IMG/VR virus record: IMGVR_UViG_3300031576_000136
Location: 1-41,844 of that record
DNA: 41,844 nt
Direction: 5' to 3' (one strand)
DNA from: a virus
Position 1 is the stretch's first letter. Every line of letters begins with the position of its first letter. Positions 6,064-14,657 of this stretch are shown here, one piece after another. The notes below the pieces were generated by a model. It did no database searches and was not told the origin of the DNA. It was given only the letters and a program-made list of their open reading frames with translations. Made by a program: the position numbers and the translations under genes.

Positions 6064-7854
6064 ATGCCGAAAGAAGTAACGCCGAAGGCGTCCGCGCCTG
6101 ACAAAATCAAGCTTGCCTTAGACCGCCTGAAAGACATGCAGAAGGGCAAACATTTCTGGTTTGCCCACTGGCAGCAGGTCGGCGAGTATTTCTTTACACG
6201 CAAAGCCAACTTCACCACAACCCACCAAGAAGGCGCTTTCCTAAACGACGAACTCTTTGACGGAGCTGGCCCTGGGGCCTTGATGAAGATGGCGTCTGCC
6301 CTGGTTGGGATGATGTGGCCGAACGGTGCGAAGTCGTTTGTTTGTGAACGTGCCCGCGGTATTCCTGATACCGAAGAGGTTAAAAAATATTATGAGCGTG
6401 TAACGGAAATCCTGGCAGACGCAATGGATGATCCTCGGGCCGGGCTTCAAGTGGGGCTTGATGAATACATGCTGGATCAGGGTGGATTCGGGACCAGTGG
6501 CGTATCCTGCATGCCGGGCAAAAAATCAAAACTCATGTACAAAGCCGAAAACGTCAAGTTTATGAGCATCGACGAAGGCCCGGATGGATTCGTTGATACC
6601 GTTTATCTCGAATTTGAATGGGCGATCAGGAAAGCGGTTAAAGAGTACGGCGTAGACGCGCTACATCCAGAAACCCAGAAGCTTTTCAGGGAGGGGAAAG
6701 AAGACAATAAAGTTAAAATCTTATTTTGTGTGCAGCCACGCATGGATAGGGACGCCACGAAAGAAGGCGTCTTGGCGATGGAATTTGAATCCCTGCATAT
6801 TGAGGTTGATCGAAAACACATCATCCGTGAAGGTGGGTTTAATGAGCTGCCAATTAAGGTCGCGCGTTTCCGTAAGGCGCTTAATGAGCTTTACGGCCGG
6901 TCTCCGGCGATGGAAGCATTGCCTGACGTTCAGGAAATAAATGCAATTTGGGAAGCTGTAACGCTTGCGATTGAGAAAAAACTTGAGCCGCCGATTGCTG
7001 TCCTGGATGACGGGACTTTAGGATCAAATCAACTTGACACAAGCGCTGGCGCTATAAACGTCTTAAATATCAGCGGCCGGGCCGGGGCAACCGGAAGCCC
7101 TGTAATTCCGATTTACACAGTCGAAGAAATTAATGACGCGGTTGGATTAATCGAGCGGCTTGAAAACAGTATCAGCAATCATTTCTTCTTGGATCGCCTT
7201 TTAGATTTCAATAACGAAACGCAGATGACACTTGGGGAAACGAACATCCGCAACCGTATCCGCGGCTTCTTGTTGGGCGCTGTGTTCTCCCGGCAGATTG
7301 CTGAGCTCTTCAGCCCATTGATTGAGCGAAGTTTCAACCTCATGTACGAGATGGGCGAACTTGGAGTTATTGAAGACTCCCCGCAGTACGCACAAAAAAT
7401 CGCTGATGGTGAAGATCCGGCGGATATCCTCGTTATCCCTGAGCCGATTGTACGGAAGATGAGAGGTAAAGACGGGGTTATTGATAAAAAGCCTCCGTTC
7501 AAGATCAAGTATATTTCCCCGGCCGCAAGGATCCTGCAATCCGAGCAAGCCCAGGGTATTGTGCAAACTCTTGATTTTGCCATAAGCGCCAGCCAGGTAA
7601 ACCCGGAAGCTGCGGACAATATCGACCTGGATAAAGCAATTAAAATTCTTGCCTCTATTTGGGGCGCTCCAAGCGAAATTTTAAATTCCGATGAAGAGCG
7701 GGAAAACATTCGACAAGGCCGGGAAGAAGCAATGCAGGAAGCGCAGCTTGCCCAGGCCGCACCAAAGGCCGCGGATGCGGTTAAGAAACTGGCTGAAGCA
7801 AACAGTTTTCAGCTTATGAAAGGACGCGGTAATGGGAAAGCAAAAGCCGCGTAA
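6064..7854 (+). CDS. Portal (head-to-tail connecting) protein
   Basis: A 596-residue portal protein of the T7-like type. Recognisable features are the N-terminal HFWFAHWQQVGEYFFTRKANF, the LFDGAGPGALMKMASALVGM region, the QGGFGTSGVSC stretch and the clip/wing segment LNELYGRSPAMEALPDVQE. Twelve copies form the ring at the capsid vertex through which DNA is packaged and ejected. The C-terminus is Ala/Gln-rich and helical, expected for the barrel. Length is slightly longer than T7 gp8 (about 535). It overlaps the next gene by 23 bases. Confidence 0.92.
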   Translation: MPKEVTPKASAPDKIKLALDRLKDMQKGKHFWFAHWQQVGEYFFTRKANFTTTHQEGAFLNDELFDGAGPGALMKMASALVGMMWPNGAKSFVCERARGIPDTEEVKKYYERVTEILADAMDDPRAGLQVGLDEYMLDQGGFGTSGVSCMPGKKSKLMYKAENVKFMSIDEGPDGFVDTVYLEFEWAIRKAVKEYGVDALHPETQKLFREGKEDNKVKILFCVQPRMDRDATKEGVLAMEFESLHIEVDRKHIIREGGFNELPIKVARFRKALNELYGRSPAMEALPDVQEINAIWEAVTLAIEKKLEPPIAVLDDGTLGSNQLDTSAGAINVLNISGRAGATGSPVIPIYTVEEINDAVGLIERLENSISNHFFLDRLLDFNNETQMTLGETNIRNRIRGFLLGAVFSRQIAELFSPLIERSFNLMYEMGELGVIEDSPQYAQKIADGEDPADILVIPEPIVRKMRGKDGVIDKKPPFKIKYISPAARILQSEQAQGIVQTLDFAISASQVNPEAADNIDLDKAIKILASIWGAPSEILNSDEERENIRQGREEAMQEAQLAQAAPKAADAVKKLAEANSFQLMKGRGNGKAKAA

Positions 7855-8173
7855 CTCAAAAGAACTGAAAGGGATGATCCGTGACCGCCAAAAAGAAGCG
7901 CAAGCCAAGACCAAGCTATTAAGCGAACGCATTAAACAATCCGTAAACGCGGTGGCGGCTACCGAAGATGGAAGGTTTTTATTCCGGTATTTAGCGCACG
8001 TGTGCGGATTCGGGAAAAGTAAAGTGGTTGCCGACATTCAATCAAAGACCGTGGATCCGGTAAGCACAACATTTAACGCAGCGATGGAAAACGTGTATCT
8101 TCAGATCCGCAGACTTATTCACCGTGAGCATTTAATAAAAATCGAGTTTTCACCATTACAGGAGGAAGAATAA
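7832..8173 (+). CDS. Bbp19-like phage protein
   Basis: A 113-residue protein with a basic helical N-terminus and the central sequence TEDGRFLFRYLAHVCGFGKS, which is the pattern of the small Bbp19-like family. These proteins are encoded between portal and scaffold in many podoviruses (first named in Bordetella phage BPP-1); the function is not established. Here the position is exactly that: it overlaps the portal 3' end and ends 2 nt before the scaffold gene. AAAGGACG inside the portal gene serves as ribosome binding site. Confidence 0.75.
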   Translation: MGKQKPRNSKELKGMIRDRQKEAQAKTKLLSERIKQSVNAVAATEDGRFLFRYLAHVCGFGKSKVVADIQSKTVDPVSTTFNAAMENVYLQIRRLIHREHLIKIEFSPLQEEE

Positions 8174-8175
8174 TC

Positions 8176-9015
8176 ATGCCTGAATCAATTCAAATCACCG
8201 TCCCCGAAACTGCCCAGCCAGGTCAAGCCATTGATGTTCCTATCGACTCCCTCAATTTAAAAAGTTTTGTGCCCCAGGAGTACGCTGAAAAACCCTACTT
8301 CAAGAAGTATGAAAAATTCGGTGATTTTTTTAAGGCATTTGATGAAGCACAGTCAAGCCTTGGCAAGAAACCGCCGTATGCGGTCCCTGCTGCGGATGCT
8401 CCCCAGGAAGAATGGGAAAAATATTTAGCCGTGTCTCGCCCGGGAAAGCCGGAAGATTACCAGTTTGAGATTGACCCGGCCATGCCGAAGGAGATTCAGG
8501 CATCCCCTGAGATACAAGCCAAATTCAGGCAGATGCTTTATGAAAATGGGGTATCACCACGCCAGGCGAAAGGGCTGCAAAAAGCCTGGGATGCTTTTAT
8601 GATGGATATGCACAAACAGCAGGTTAAGGCCGCTGAGCAAATGGATTCGCAATTTGCAGATTTAATGGCAAAAGCTTTTGGAGAACAGGCGGAAGCGAAA
8701 GTTGGCCGCGCGAAAACGATCCTGGAAAAGATGGTGCCCAAAGAATACGCACCGGCAATCGCGGCATTGTCAAACGAAGCGCTTCAGATTATGGCCATTT
8801 TTGCAAATTCCATGGCTGATAAATACATGAAAGAAGACGAAATCCCGGGCGGTGGCGGCGGGCGAAGTGGAAAGACGATCCAGGAGATCAGGACGCAGGC
8901 GATGCAAAAGCTCGAAGAGCTGAGGAAGATGGATGCTATGAATCCTCGCAAAGCTGAATTATCGAAAGAGATCGAAGACCTGTACAAGGAAATCGCAAAA
9001 TTGCAACCGGCTTAA
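8176..9015 (+). CDS. Capsid assembly scaffold protein
   Basis: A 279-residue acidic, helix-rich protein. Residues 40-110 contain KPYFKKYEKFGDFFKAFDEAQSS... and the 'SRPGKPEDYQFE' segment seen in podoviral scaffolds, the middle has a Gln/Ala-rich helix, and the C-terminal 60 residues form a coiled coil. Scaffolds of this type co-assemble with capsid protein and leave before DNA packaging. It stands between the portal and the capsid, the T7 order, though a fibre-like gene is inserted before capsid here. AGGAGG precedes the ATG. Confidence 0.82.
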   Translation: MPESIQITVPETAQPGQAIDVPIDSLNLKSFVPQEYAEKPYFKKYEKFGDFFKAFDEAQSSLGKKPPYAVPAADAPQEEWEKYLAVSRPGKPEDYQFEIDPAMPKEIQASPEIQAKFRQMLYENGVSPRQAKGLQKAWDAFMMDMHKQQVKAAEQMDSQFADLMAKAFGEQAEAKVGRAKTILEKMVPKEYAPAIAALSNEALQIMAIFANSMADKYMKEDEIPGGGGGRSGKTIQEIRTQAMQKLEELRKMDAMNPRKAELSKEIEDLYKEIAKLQPA

Positions 9016-9022
9016 AAACGTT

Positions 9023-9051
9023 TTGACAAAACAAAATCTGTAACGAACCAT
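9023..9051 (+). promoter_or_regulatory. Late promoter-like element, copy 3
   Basis: TTGACA (9023-9028), 17-nt spacer ending GTAACG, then AACCAT (9046-9051) followed by GAA. It lies directly after the scaffold stop and 23 nt before the start of the signal-peptide-bearing fibre-like gene. The -35 box is perfect. Confidence 0.65.
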
Positions 9052-9074
9052 GAAGACAAATAGGAGGAATCACC

Positions 9075-9752
9075 ATGTTTAAGAAATTGGGAATCTTAGC
9101 TCTTGGCGCACTACTGCTTTTTTCACAACCGGCGTATGCTCTAAAAATTAGCGATGCCGGCACTTCAAAAGGTCAAGTGCATAAATTAAACTTCACGGGA
9201 TTGACGCTTAGTTTCTCTGCCGGCGTTTGGACTATCAGCGCGTCAACCGCTGCAATCACGGCTGGGACTATTGCTGGTGTGGTAATCAACAATTCTTCGA
9301 TTGGCGCAACAACGCCTTCAACTGGCGCGTTTACGACTCTTGGCGCTACGGGGGCATCGACGCTTAGCGGCGACGTTACGGGGGATGGTGGCGACCAATT
9401 GGTTGGATTTCTTCAAAATCAGGTAGCATCAACAACCACAGCACTTACCGCGGCGCAGTGTGGGAGCACAATCGTGAGTGACAGCGGCGACGTGGTTACG
9501 CTTCCAGAAGCATCCACGGTTTTGGGATGCCGGTATACATTTGCCGGTGGGACCGCAGATGATCTTGACATTAACCCTGCTGATGGGACTGATGTCATAG
9601 GAGCTATCACCGCATCGGGTGGCACAATCACACCGTCAGCGGGGGATGCTATCCGAATCACGGATGTTGGCGCTTCGGTGACGCTCGAAGCTACCGGCGC
9701 AAATGCTTGGGCGGCGGTTGGTCATAACGGCGCAATCACGGATGTTAATTAA
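9075..9752 (+). CDS. Fibre-like structural protein with Sec signal peptide
   Basis: A 225-residue protein. Residues 1-22 are a textbook signal peptide (MFKKLGILALGALLLFSQPAYA, with AYA cleavage motif; shown here as MFKKLG, then a LALGALLLF core, then PAYA). The rest is Thr/Ser/Ala/Gly-rich beta sequence with 'SSIGATTPSTGAFTTLG', a repeat type common in phage tail-fibre shafts, and a C-terminal domain resembling the trimeric 'VTLPEAS...CRYTFAGG' heads found at the end of fibres. It may be a decoration or head fibre. Its own late promoter copy and AGGAGG ribosome binding site precede it. A signal peptide on a virion protein is unusual. Confidence 0.65.
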   Translation: MFKKLGILALGALLLFSQPAYALKISDAGTSKGQVHKLNFTGLTLSFSAGVWTISASTAAITAGTIAGVVINNSSIGATTPSTGAFTTLGATGASTLSGDVTGDGGDQLVGFLQNQVASTTTALTAAQCGSTIVSDSGDVVTLPEASTVLGCRYTFAGGTADDLDINPADGTDVIGAITASGGTITPSAGDAIRITDVGASVTLEATGANAWAAVGHNGAITDVN

Positions 9753-9760
9753 AAATTTGT

Positions 9761-9789
9761 TTGACAAAGTTTCACGTGGAACGCACCAT
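9761..9789 (+). promoter_or_regulatory. Late promoter-like element, copy 4 (capsid)
   Basis: TTGACA (9761-9766), 17-nt spacer ending GAACG, CACCAT (9784-9789) followed by GAATTTA. It is 8 nt downstream of the previous stop and drives the long capsid leader. The -35 box is perfect and the -10 region matches copies 1, 2 and 5. Confidence 0.65.
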
Positions 9790-9976
9790 GAATTTAATGA
9801 CAGATACCGGAATCAAAATCCCGCCTGTCTGATTGAAGCTTAAAGAGCTCCCGCCCAGCCAGCGTTAAAAGGTGAGGTAAACGCCCGGACTCGAAGCCGG
9901 ATACCGTTGCCGACGAAACGTAAAACATTTTGTCTGTAACTTAAAAATCTGACTTTGAGAAAAGGAGTACCACACC
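9790..9976 (+). ncRNA. Structured 5' leader of the major capsid gene
   Basis: The 187 nt between the late promoter and the capsid start contain no reading frame of interest but several stems: GACAG/CTGTC (9799-9803 with 9825-9829) enclosing CGG/CCG; GCGTT/AACGC (9862-9866 with 9880-9884); CCGG/CCGG (9885-9888 with 9897-9900) around ACTCGAAG; and CGTT/AACG (9905-9908 with 9917-9920). The last 50 nt are AT-rich and open, ending in AAAGGAG before the ATG. A long folded leader on the most highly expressed virion gene suggests mRNA stabilisation or translational control. No known RNA class was recognised; stems are by eye. Confidence 0.35.
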
Positions 9977-10861
9977 ATGCCTGGCGAAATTGATAAAGCG
10001 TTAATCATTCAGTTTTCCGATCAGATCCATGTCGAATCGCAGCAGATGCAATCGCGGCTTCGGCCAATCGTAAAAGTTAAACCCATGACCGGTGACGTCT
10101 TTGCTTATGACGGCCTTGGAGCTGTTGAAGCCGAAGAAGTTGTTGGACGTGTGGTGAAACGTACCTTCCAAGACATTTCTCACCTTCGGCGCAAGATTGC
10201 GCGGCGCCGGTTTGTTGTCACGCTCCCGATTGATGATATGGACGTGCGCGCTGTGCTTTTGAATCCCGAGCAGGAATATTCCGCGGCTGTGGTGCGTGCA
10301 ATGAGCCGCCGGTTTGACCGGGTTGGGATTGAAGCGGCGTTTGCGGACGTGAAGACCGGCCGTGATTTTGAAACAACCGTGACCTACGCCAACGATGGCG
10401 GGACCACGGTCAATGCCACTTCGGGCCTTACGTATGAAAAGATCCTTGAGATCAATAAGGTCTTCCGCAACAACGAAGTGAACACGGAAATGCCTGAGCA
10501 GCAAATCATGCTCTTGACCGGCACTGAAGAGGAACGACTCTTCCAGGAAACCGAGCTTATCAGCGGGGATTTCCAGCGGCAATTTGCCATTGAAAAAGGG
10601 CAAATGATTATGGCCGTGGGTAACCGGCTGTTGGTTTACGGCGGAAGCGTGACAAACCCGATCCTTTCCGTTGTGAGCGGAACCCGGGATTGCATCGCCA
10701 TGGTAGGCCGCGCTCTTTGCTACGGACTCTCAAAAGAGTTTGAAGTAAAGATTGAGCCGCGCCCTGACTATGTTGACCTTGTTCAGGTTGCAGTGTCCGG
10801 TATCCTCGGTGCCGTCCGTGCCGAAGGCAAACTCATTCAAAAAGTTCAAACCACGGCCTAA
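9977..10861 (+). CDS. Major capsid protein
   Basis: A 294-residue capsid protein of the podoviral 'phage capsid' type. The N-terminal part (ALIIQFSDQIHVESQQMQSRL) and the central RRRFVVTLPIDDMDVRAVL followed by QEYSAAVVRAMSRRFD are typical, and the C-terminal half carries the core-like strands (RDCIAMVGRALCYGLSKEF) and YVDLVQVAVSGILGAVRAE. It forms the icosahedral shell, assembled on the scaffold and likely folded with the phage GroES and host GroEL. Start by AAAGGAG at 9960-9966. Length matches the family. Confidence 0.88.
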   Translation: MPGEIDKALIIQFSDQIHVESQQMQSRLRPIVKVKPMTGDVFAYDGLGAVEAEEVVGRVVKRTFQDISHLRRKIARRRFVVTLPIDDMDVRAVLLNPEQEYSAAVVRAMSRRFDRVGIEAAFADVKTGRDFETTVTYANDGGTTVNATSGLTYEKILEINKVFRNNEVNTEMPEQQIMLLTGTEEERLFQETELISGDFQRQFAIEKGQMIMAVGNRLLVYGGSVTNPILSVVSGTRDCIAMVGRALCYGLSKEFEVKIEPRPDYVDLVQVAVSGILGAVRAEGKLIQKVQTTA

Positions 10862-10886
10862 GCCGTCATATAGGGAGGGATTTACC

Positions 10887-11390
10887 ATGGCTGTTGAAAA
10901 TAAATATGTTGATTCAAATGTGGCGGCTGGGAAGTTGTCGAATGCGCCGTATCACGGAGGGGATCTTGTTTGCATCCCTTTCACTTTCGAGGTTGCGGCC
11001 GCGGACGATAACGCATCCGTTTTCCGCGTGGTTAAAGCGATTTCGCCTGATTTGATTCCGGTCCGTTTCGAGATTTATAACGACGGGATTACGGCTGGAA
11101 CAGATTACGGCTTAGGCTTGTACGAAACAAGCGAGGGCGGGATTACTGGCGCCGTGATTAACAAGGACGCATTCGCCGCGGGCCTTGATATGTCAAGCGC
11201 TGCCGGACGTGGTGCGGCCAAAGACGGGTTGGCTGGGTTGAATATCGACCAAGCCATGAAGAAAGTCTATGAAATCGCAGGGCATACCATTTCGACGAAA
11301 AAGCGCGCGTATGACATCGCTTTTACGGCGGACGCCGCGGGCTCTGCCGCTGGGACGATTTCGGGGTATCTGTTTTTTGTGCAAGGCTAA
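10887..11390 (+). CDS. Probable minor capsid or decoration protein
   Basis: A 167-residue protein starting MAVENKYVDSNVAAGK; the start at 10887 is chosen over longer in-frame options because AGGGAGGG lies 6 nt upstream and earlier starts would run through the capsid gene. It is Ala/Gly-rich, beta-sheet-like, without Cys-rich or catalytic motifs. Genes immediately downstream of capsid in podoviruses often encode decoration or stabilising proteins present in many copies, and an intrinsic terminator just after this one fits a capsid-plus-decoration transcript. No family is recognised. Confidence 0.7.
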   Translation: MAVENKYVDSNVAAGKLSNAPYHGGDLVCIPFTFEVAAADDNASVFRVVKAISPDLIPVRFEIYNDGITAGTDYGLGLYETSEGGITGAVINKDAFAAGLDMSSAAGRGAAKDGLAGLNIDQAMKKVYEIAGHTISTKKRAYDIAFTADAAGSAAGTISGYLFFVQG

Positions 11391-11412
11391 AAGACAAAGG
11401 GTTGCAATCAAG

Positions 11413-11443
11413 CGGCGGTGCCTTAACGGGTACCGCCGTTTTT
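11413..11443 (+). terminator. Intrinsic terminator after capsid/decoration genes
   Basis: CGGCGGT (11413-11419) pairs with ACCGCCG (11432-11438) and is followed by five T (11439-11443). It is 22 nt after the stop of the decoration-like gene and only 18 nt before the adaptor gene, so it probably attenuates rather than fully stops transcription, giving more capsid than tail mRNA. Confidence 0.8.
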
Positions 11444-11460
11444 GCTTAGGAGTAAAATAA

Positions 11461-12114
11461 ATGGCGGCATCACAACCTTCCTCTGACGTTGAAATCTGCA
11501 ATCTTGCGCTGGACTATCTGAACGAAGCGCCAATCACAAACATTGACACCCCGAACAATCCAACGGCTGAAATTTGCGCGCGCTGGTATCACGCGGTAAG
11601 GCGCGGCACGCTCCGGCTGCATCCCTGGAATTTTGCTACCAAGCGGGACGTGCTTGCAAAAGCGGACGTGACAGTGCCTTTTGGGTACGAAAACGCTTTC
11701 ACTCTTCCAAGCGATTTTGTGCGGCTTGTTGCCATTGGCGATGACCAGTTTACGGATCTGACGCAATACAGGTATCAGGTTGAGGACGGTTATATCTACA
11801 CCTCAGACATTGTGTCTGTGGCAACGTCTTTAAAAATCCGCTACGTTTACAACGTCGATGACGTGAATAAATTTGACGCTCTTTTTGTGGAAGTTTTTGT
11901 ATTGCGGCTTGCGATTAAGCTGGCGCGTAAGTTCTCAGCATCGAGTGAAACAAAACAGGAACTTCTTGAAGAGTTAAAGACGTTAATGCCGGCGTCCTTT
12001 TCTGTTGATGGCCAGGAACGCCCGCCCACACGTATTCAATTAAGCAAATTTATCAGCCGCCGAAAAGGGCGGCGCTCCCAGGGCTATGCCGGCCCCTATG
12101 AGATTTTAGATTAA
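11461..12114 (+). CDS. Tail adaptor protein (T7 gp11-like, tail tubular A)
   Basis: A 217-residue protein with 'SSDVEICNLALDYLNEAPI', 'CARWYHAVRRGTLRLHPWNFATKRD' (in parts: ARWYHAVRRG and LHPWNFATKR) and 'YGYENAFTLPSDFVRL'-like sequence (here GYENAFTLPSDFVRL). This combination is the signature of the gp11-type adaptor that forms a ring between portal and nozzle. Length is close to T7 gp11 (196). Start ATG at 11461 follows TTAGGAG. It sits directly before the nozzle gene, as in T7. Confidence 0.88.
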   Translation: MAASQPSSDVEICNLALDYLNEAPITNIDTPNNPTAEICARWYHAVRRGTLRLHPWNFATKRDVLAKADVTVPFGYENAFTLPSDFVRLVAIGDDQFTDLTQYRYQVEDGYIYTSDIVSVATSLKIRYVYNVDDVNKFDALFVEVFVLRLAIKLARKFSASSETKQELLEELKTLMPASFSVDGQERPPTRIQLSKFISRRKGRRSQGYAGPYEILD

Positions 12115-12116
12115 TC

Positions 12117-14657
12117 ATGGCAAAAGCCGAAGCGTCAATCCACAACCTGGTGCGCGGCGAGCTTGCGCCAAAAATGCGGGGGCGCATTGATCTGCCCGTT
12201 TATTTCGCAGGGCTTGAAGTGTGCCGAAACTTCATCACTGAAGCGCAAGGCCCGGCACGATACAGGAACGGATTCAAATACGTTTTTCATACCCGCCGAA
12301 ACAAGATCGCGCATTTAATCAAATTCCAATTCAGCACGTCCCAGGCATACATCCTTGAGTTTACAGATCAGAAAATGCGTGTGTATAAAGATGACGGGAT
12401 TGTGCTGCAAACGGCAAAGAATATCACCGGCGCGACGCAAGCGAATCCTTGCGTGATTACGTCCGTGGCGCATGGATTCATTAACGGCGACGAAGTTTAT
12501 ATCACCGGCGTTGTAGGTATGACTGAATTGAACGGGAAATTCTTTCTTGTTGCCAATAAAACCGCGGACACTTTCGAGCTCACAGACCAGGACGGAAACA
12601 ATATTAATGCCACTGCGTTTACGGCCTATTCATCCGCCGGGACCGTTGCGGGTGTGTTTGGGCTGACAACGCCATACCTTGAAGGGGATAACCTCTTCCT
12701 GCTTAAAACGGCGCAAAACGCGGATGTGATGTATATCGTGCATCCTTACTACGAACCTCGAAAGCTTACCAGGACGGGGCACGCGGCTTGGACATTGGGG
12801 CTATTCAGCAGGACTTCTGACCCGTTTTTATCAAAGCAAAATATCACCGGCGCGACGCAAGCGAATCCTTGCGTCATCACAGCCACAAGCCACGGGTTTG
12901 TTACAGGAGATAAAGTCATTATTCAAGACGTGGGGGGCATGACGCAGTTAAACGGTCGGTGGTTTACCGTTACATTTTTAAGCTCATCGACATTCAGTCT
13001 TGACGGGGTGGATAGCACAGCCTATGACGCCTACACGTCCGGCGGCTACGCTTCAAACAGAAAGCTTCTCCCTGGGGCTGTGACGTTATACGAATCCCGG
13101 ATGTTTTACGGCGTGATAGAAAATGAACCGCTCGCATTTAAAGCAAGCCGGGCTCCCGATAATAACGGCATAACCAGGTACGACGATTTCACAAACGGGA
13201 CAAACGCGGACCACGCGGTTGAAAATACGATTGCCTCAGAAGATGAAAGCGGCCTGCAATGGCTGCGGGGAAACGACAAGTTTCTTGCTGCGGGTGCGTT
13301 TAGCGGCGTCTTTAAGATTACAGGCGATAGGGACGATGAGGCGATTTCCCCTGAATCAATTAAGGTTAAACGGGTAAGTGCTGTTGGCTCGTCAAGCGTT
13401 ACACCACTCAATCTTGAAAATGCCATTATCTACGCAGAACGGCAAAACCTAACGGTAAGAAGTTTTGAATATGACGCGCTCCTGGATGCATTTTCAGCAA
13501 AAGACCTGAATTTGGTTTCAGATGAAATCACGAAAAGTGGGGTGAAGCAATTAGCTTATCAGGCCGGCCGGCCGGATATCGTGTGGGTGTGTAAAAACAA
13601 TGGGGAATTGCTTGGGTTGACCTTCAAGTTGAGTGAGGATATCGTCGGCTGGCATCTGCATAAGCCAAGGAACTCAGAAAAGTTTATCAGCGTTGCGGCA
13701 TTGCCAAGAACAGACAATTATGACCAGCTTTGGGCGGTCGTTGAACGGACAATTAACGGGGTGACGCGGCGATATGTCGAGTACATGGAAGATCCGCTGG
13801 ATGTGCCGCAAATGGTGGATTATTTCACGGACGACGAAAATGAGGATTCTGACAAAGCCACGCATTTAAGGGCCCTTTACGAAGCGCAGAAACAAGCATT
13901 TCATCTGGATTCAGGGCTTAGTTATGACGGCTCTGCAACAAGCGTGGCGTCCGTTACTGTGACGCCTGGGGCGGTAAGCGGCAATGACGTTGTGTTTACG
14001 GCCGGCGCTTCAATTTTTAAAGCGTCGGATGTTGGCCGTGAAATCTGGAAAAAGCCTGTCAATGGCGTTGGTACCGGCCGGGCAAAGATTACCGCCTACA
14101 CAAGCCCAACCCAGGTGACTTGTGATATCACGGAAGCTTTTGATTCTGCATCGGCCATGACGGCCGGGAACTGGTATTTTACTACCGCGTCCGTTTCCGG
14201 GCTGGATCATTTGACTGGTGAGACGGTAAAAGTTATCGCGGACGGCGCCGTCCATTCTGATGAAGCGGTTGTAAACGGGGCAATCAGCCTGGATTACCAG
14301 GCAAGCGTGATTCATGTCGGCTTTGGGTACAAAGGCATCCTTAAAACGATGAATCTCGAAGTGGGCGGAACAAGCGGCCCTTCGCCCACGAAGCTTAAAA
14401 ATTTGCATAAAGTCGGGATTCGATTCATTCACGCGCTTGGCACAAAGTTTGGGACTGATTTTTACCGTATGAAACAGATTGAATTTAGGACAACCGAGGA
14501 CGTGCTTAACAGGCCGGCCCCTTTATTTTCAGGGGATAAGGTGCTTTCTTATGAGGATAAATGGGAAGAGGCCAAACACGTCATCATATTCCAGGAAGTT
14601 GGGCTGCCTTGCAGCGTCCAGCTTATTATTCCATATGCAACAACAAGCAATCGCTGA
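12117..14657 (+). CDS. Tail nozzle protein (T7 gp12-like) with two FCCH-like domains
   Basis: An 846-residue tail tube protein. The N-terminus NLVRGELAPKMRGRID and RNFITEAQGPARYRNGFKYV are the typical gp12/nozzle opening. Two inserted domains, about residues 101-180 and 242-312, share the pattern HGF..GD.V.I..V.GM..LNG..F.V..........F.L, known as the ubiquitin-activating-enzyme FCCH-like domain in phage tail proteins. The C-terminal region contains the VGIRFIHALGTKFGTDFYRM and LPCSVQLIIPYATT strands usual for this family. It forms the distal tube and fibre platform. The gene overlaps the next by 23 bases. Confidence 0.88.
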   Translation: MAKAEASIHNLVRGELAPKMRGRIDLPVYFAGLEVCRNFITEAQGPARYRNGFKYVFHTRRNKIAHLIKFQFSTSQAYILEFTDQKMRVYKDDGIVLQTAKNITGATQANPCVITSVAHGFINGDEVYITGVVGMTELNGKFFLVANKTADTFELTDQDGNNINATAFTAYSSAGTVAGVFGLTTPYLEGDNLFLLKTAQNADVMYIVHPYYEPRKLTRTGHAAWTLGLFSRTSDPFLSKQNITGATQANPCVITATSHGFVTGDKVIIQDVGGMTQLNGRWFTVTFLSSSTFSLDGVDSTAYDAYTSGGYASNRKLLPGAVTLYESRMFYGVIENEPLAFKASRAPDNNGITRYDDFTNGTNADHAVENTIASEDESGLQWLRGNDKFLAAGAFSGVFKITGDRDDEAISPESIKVKRVSAVGSSSVTPLNLENAIIYAERQNLTVRSFEYDALLDAFSAKDLNLVSDEITKSGVKQLAYQAGRPDIVWVCKNNGELLGLTFKLSEDIVGWHLHKPRNSEKFISVAALPRTDNYDQLWAVVERTINGVTRRYVEYMEDPLDVPQMVDYFTDDENEDSDKATHLRALYEAQKQAFHLDSGLSYDGSATSVASVTVTPGAVSGNDVVFTAGASIFKASDVGREIWKKPVNGVGTGRAKITAYTSPTQVTCDITEAFDSASAMTAGNWYFTTASVSGLDHLTGETVKVIADGAVHSDEAVVNGAISLDYQASVIHVGFGYKGILKTMNLEVGGTSGPSPTKLKNLHKVGIRFIHALGTKFGTDFYRMKQIEFRTTEDVLNRPAPLFSGDKVLSYEDKWEEAKHVIIFQEVGLPCSVQLIIPYATTSNR
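12420..12874 (+). repeat. 35-bp perfect direct repeat at the starts of both FCCH-like domains
   Basis: Bases 12420-12454 and 12840-12874 are identical over 35 nt (beginning AATATCACCGGCGCG), exactly 420 nt (140 codons) apart and in the same frame. Downstream of each copy the DNA diverges although the protein pattern continues. This indicates a domain duplication kept homogeneous at its edge by recombination, or an exchange point for swapping domains. Confidence 0.9.

Noticed and set aside
9862-9920. Twister-like ribozyme in the capsid leader
   Set aside because: CCGGACTCGAAGCCGG resembles part of twister, but the conserved AAAAGUGG and GGGAG parts are missing.
10001-10603. Long minus-strand frame over the capsid gene (and similar ones over terL and portal)
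   Set aside because: Antisense shadows of well-supported phage genes, caused by codon bias.
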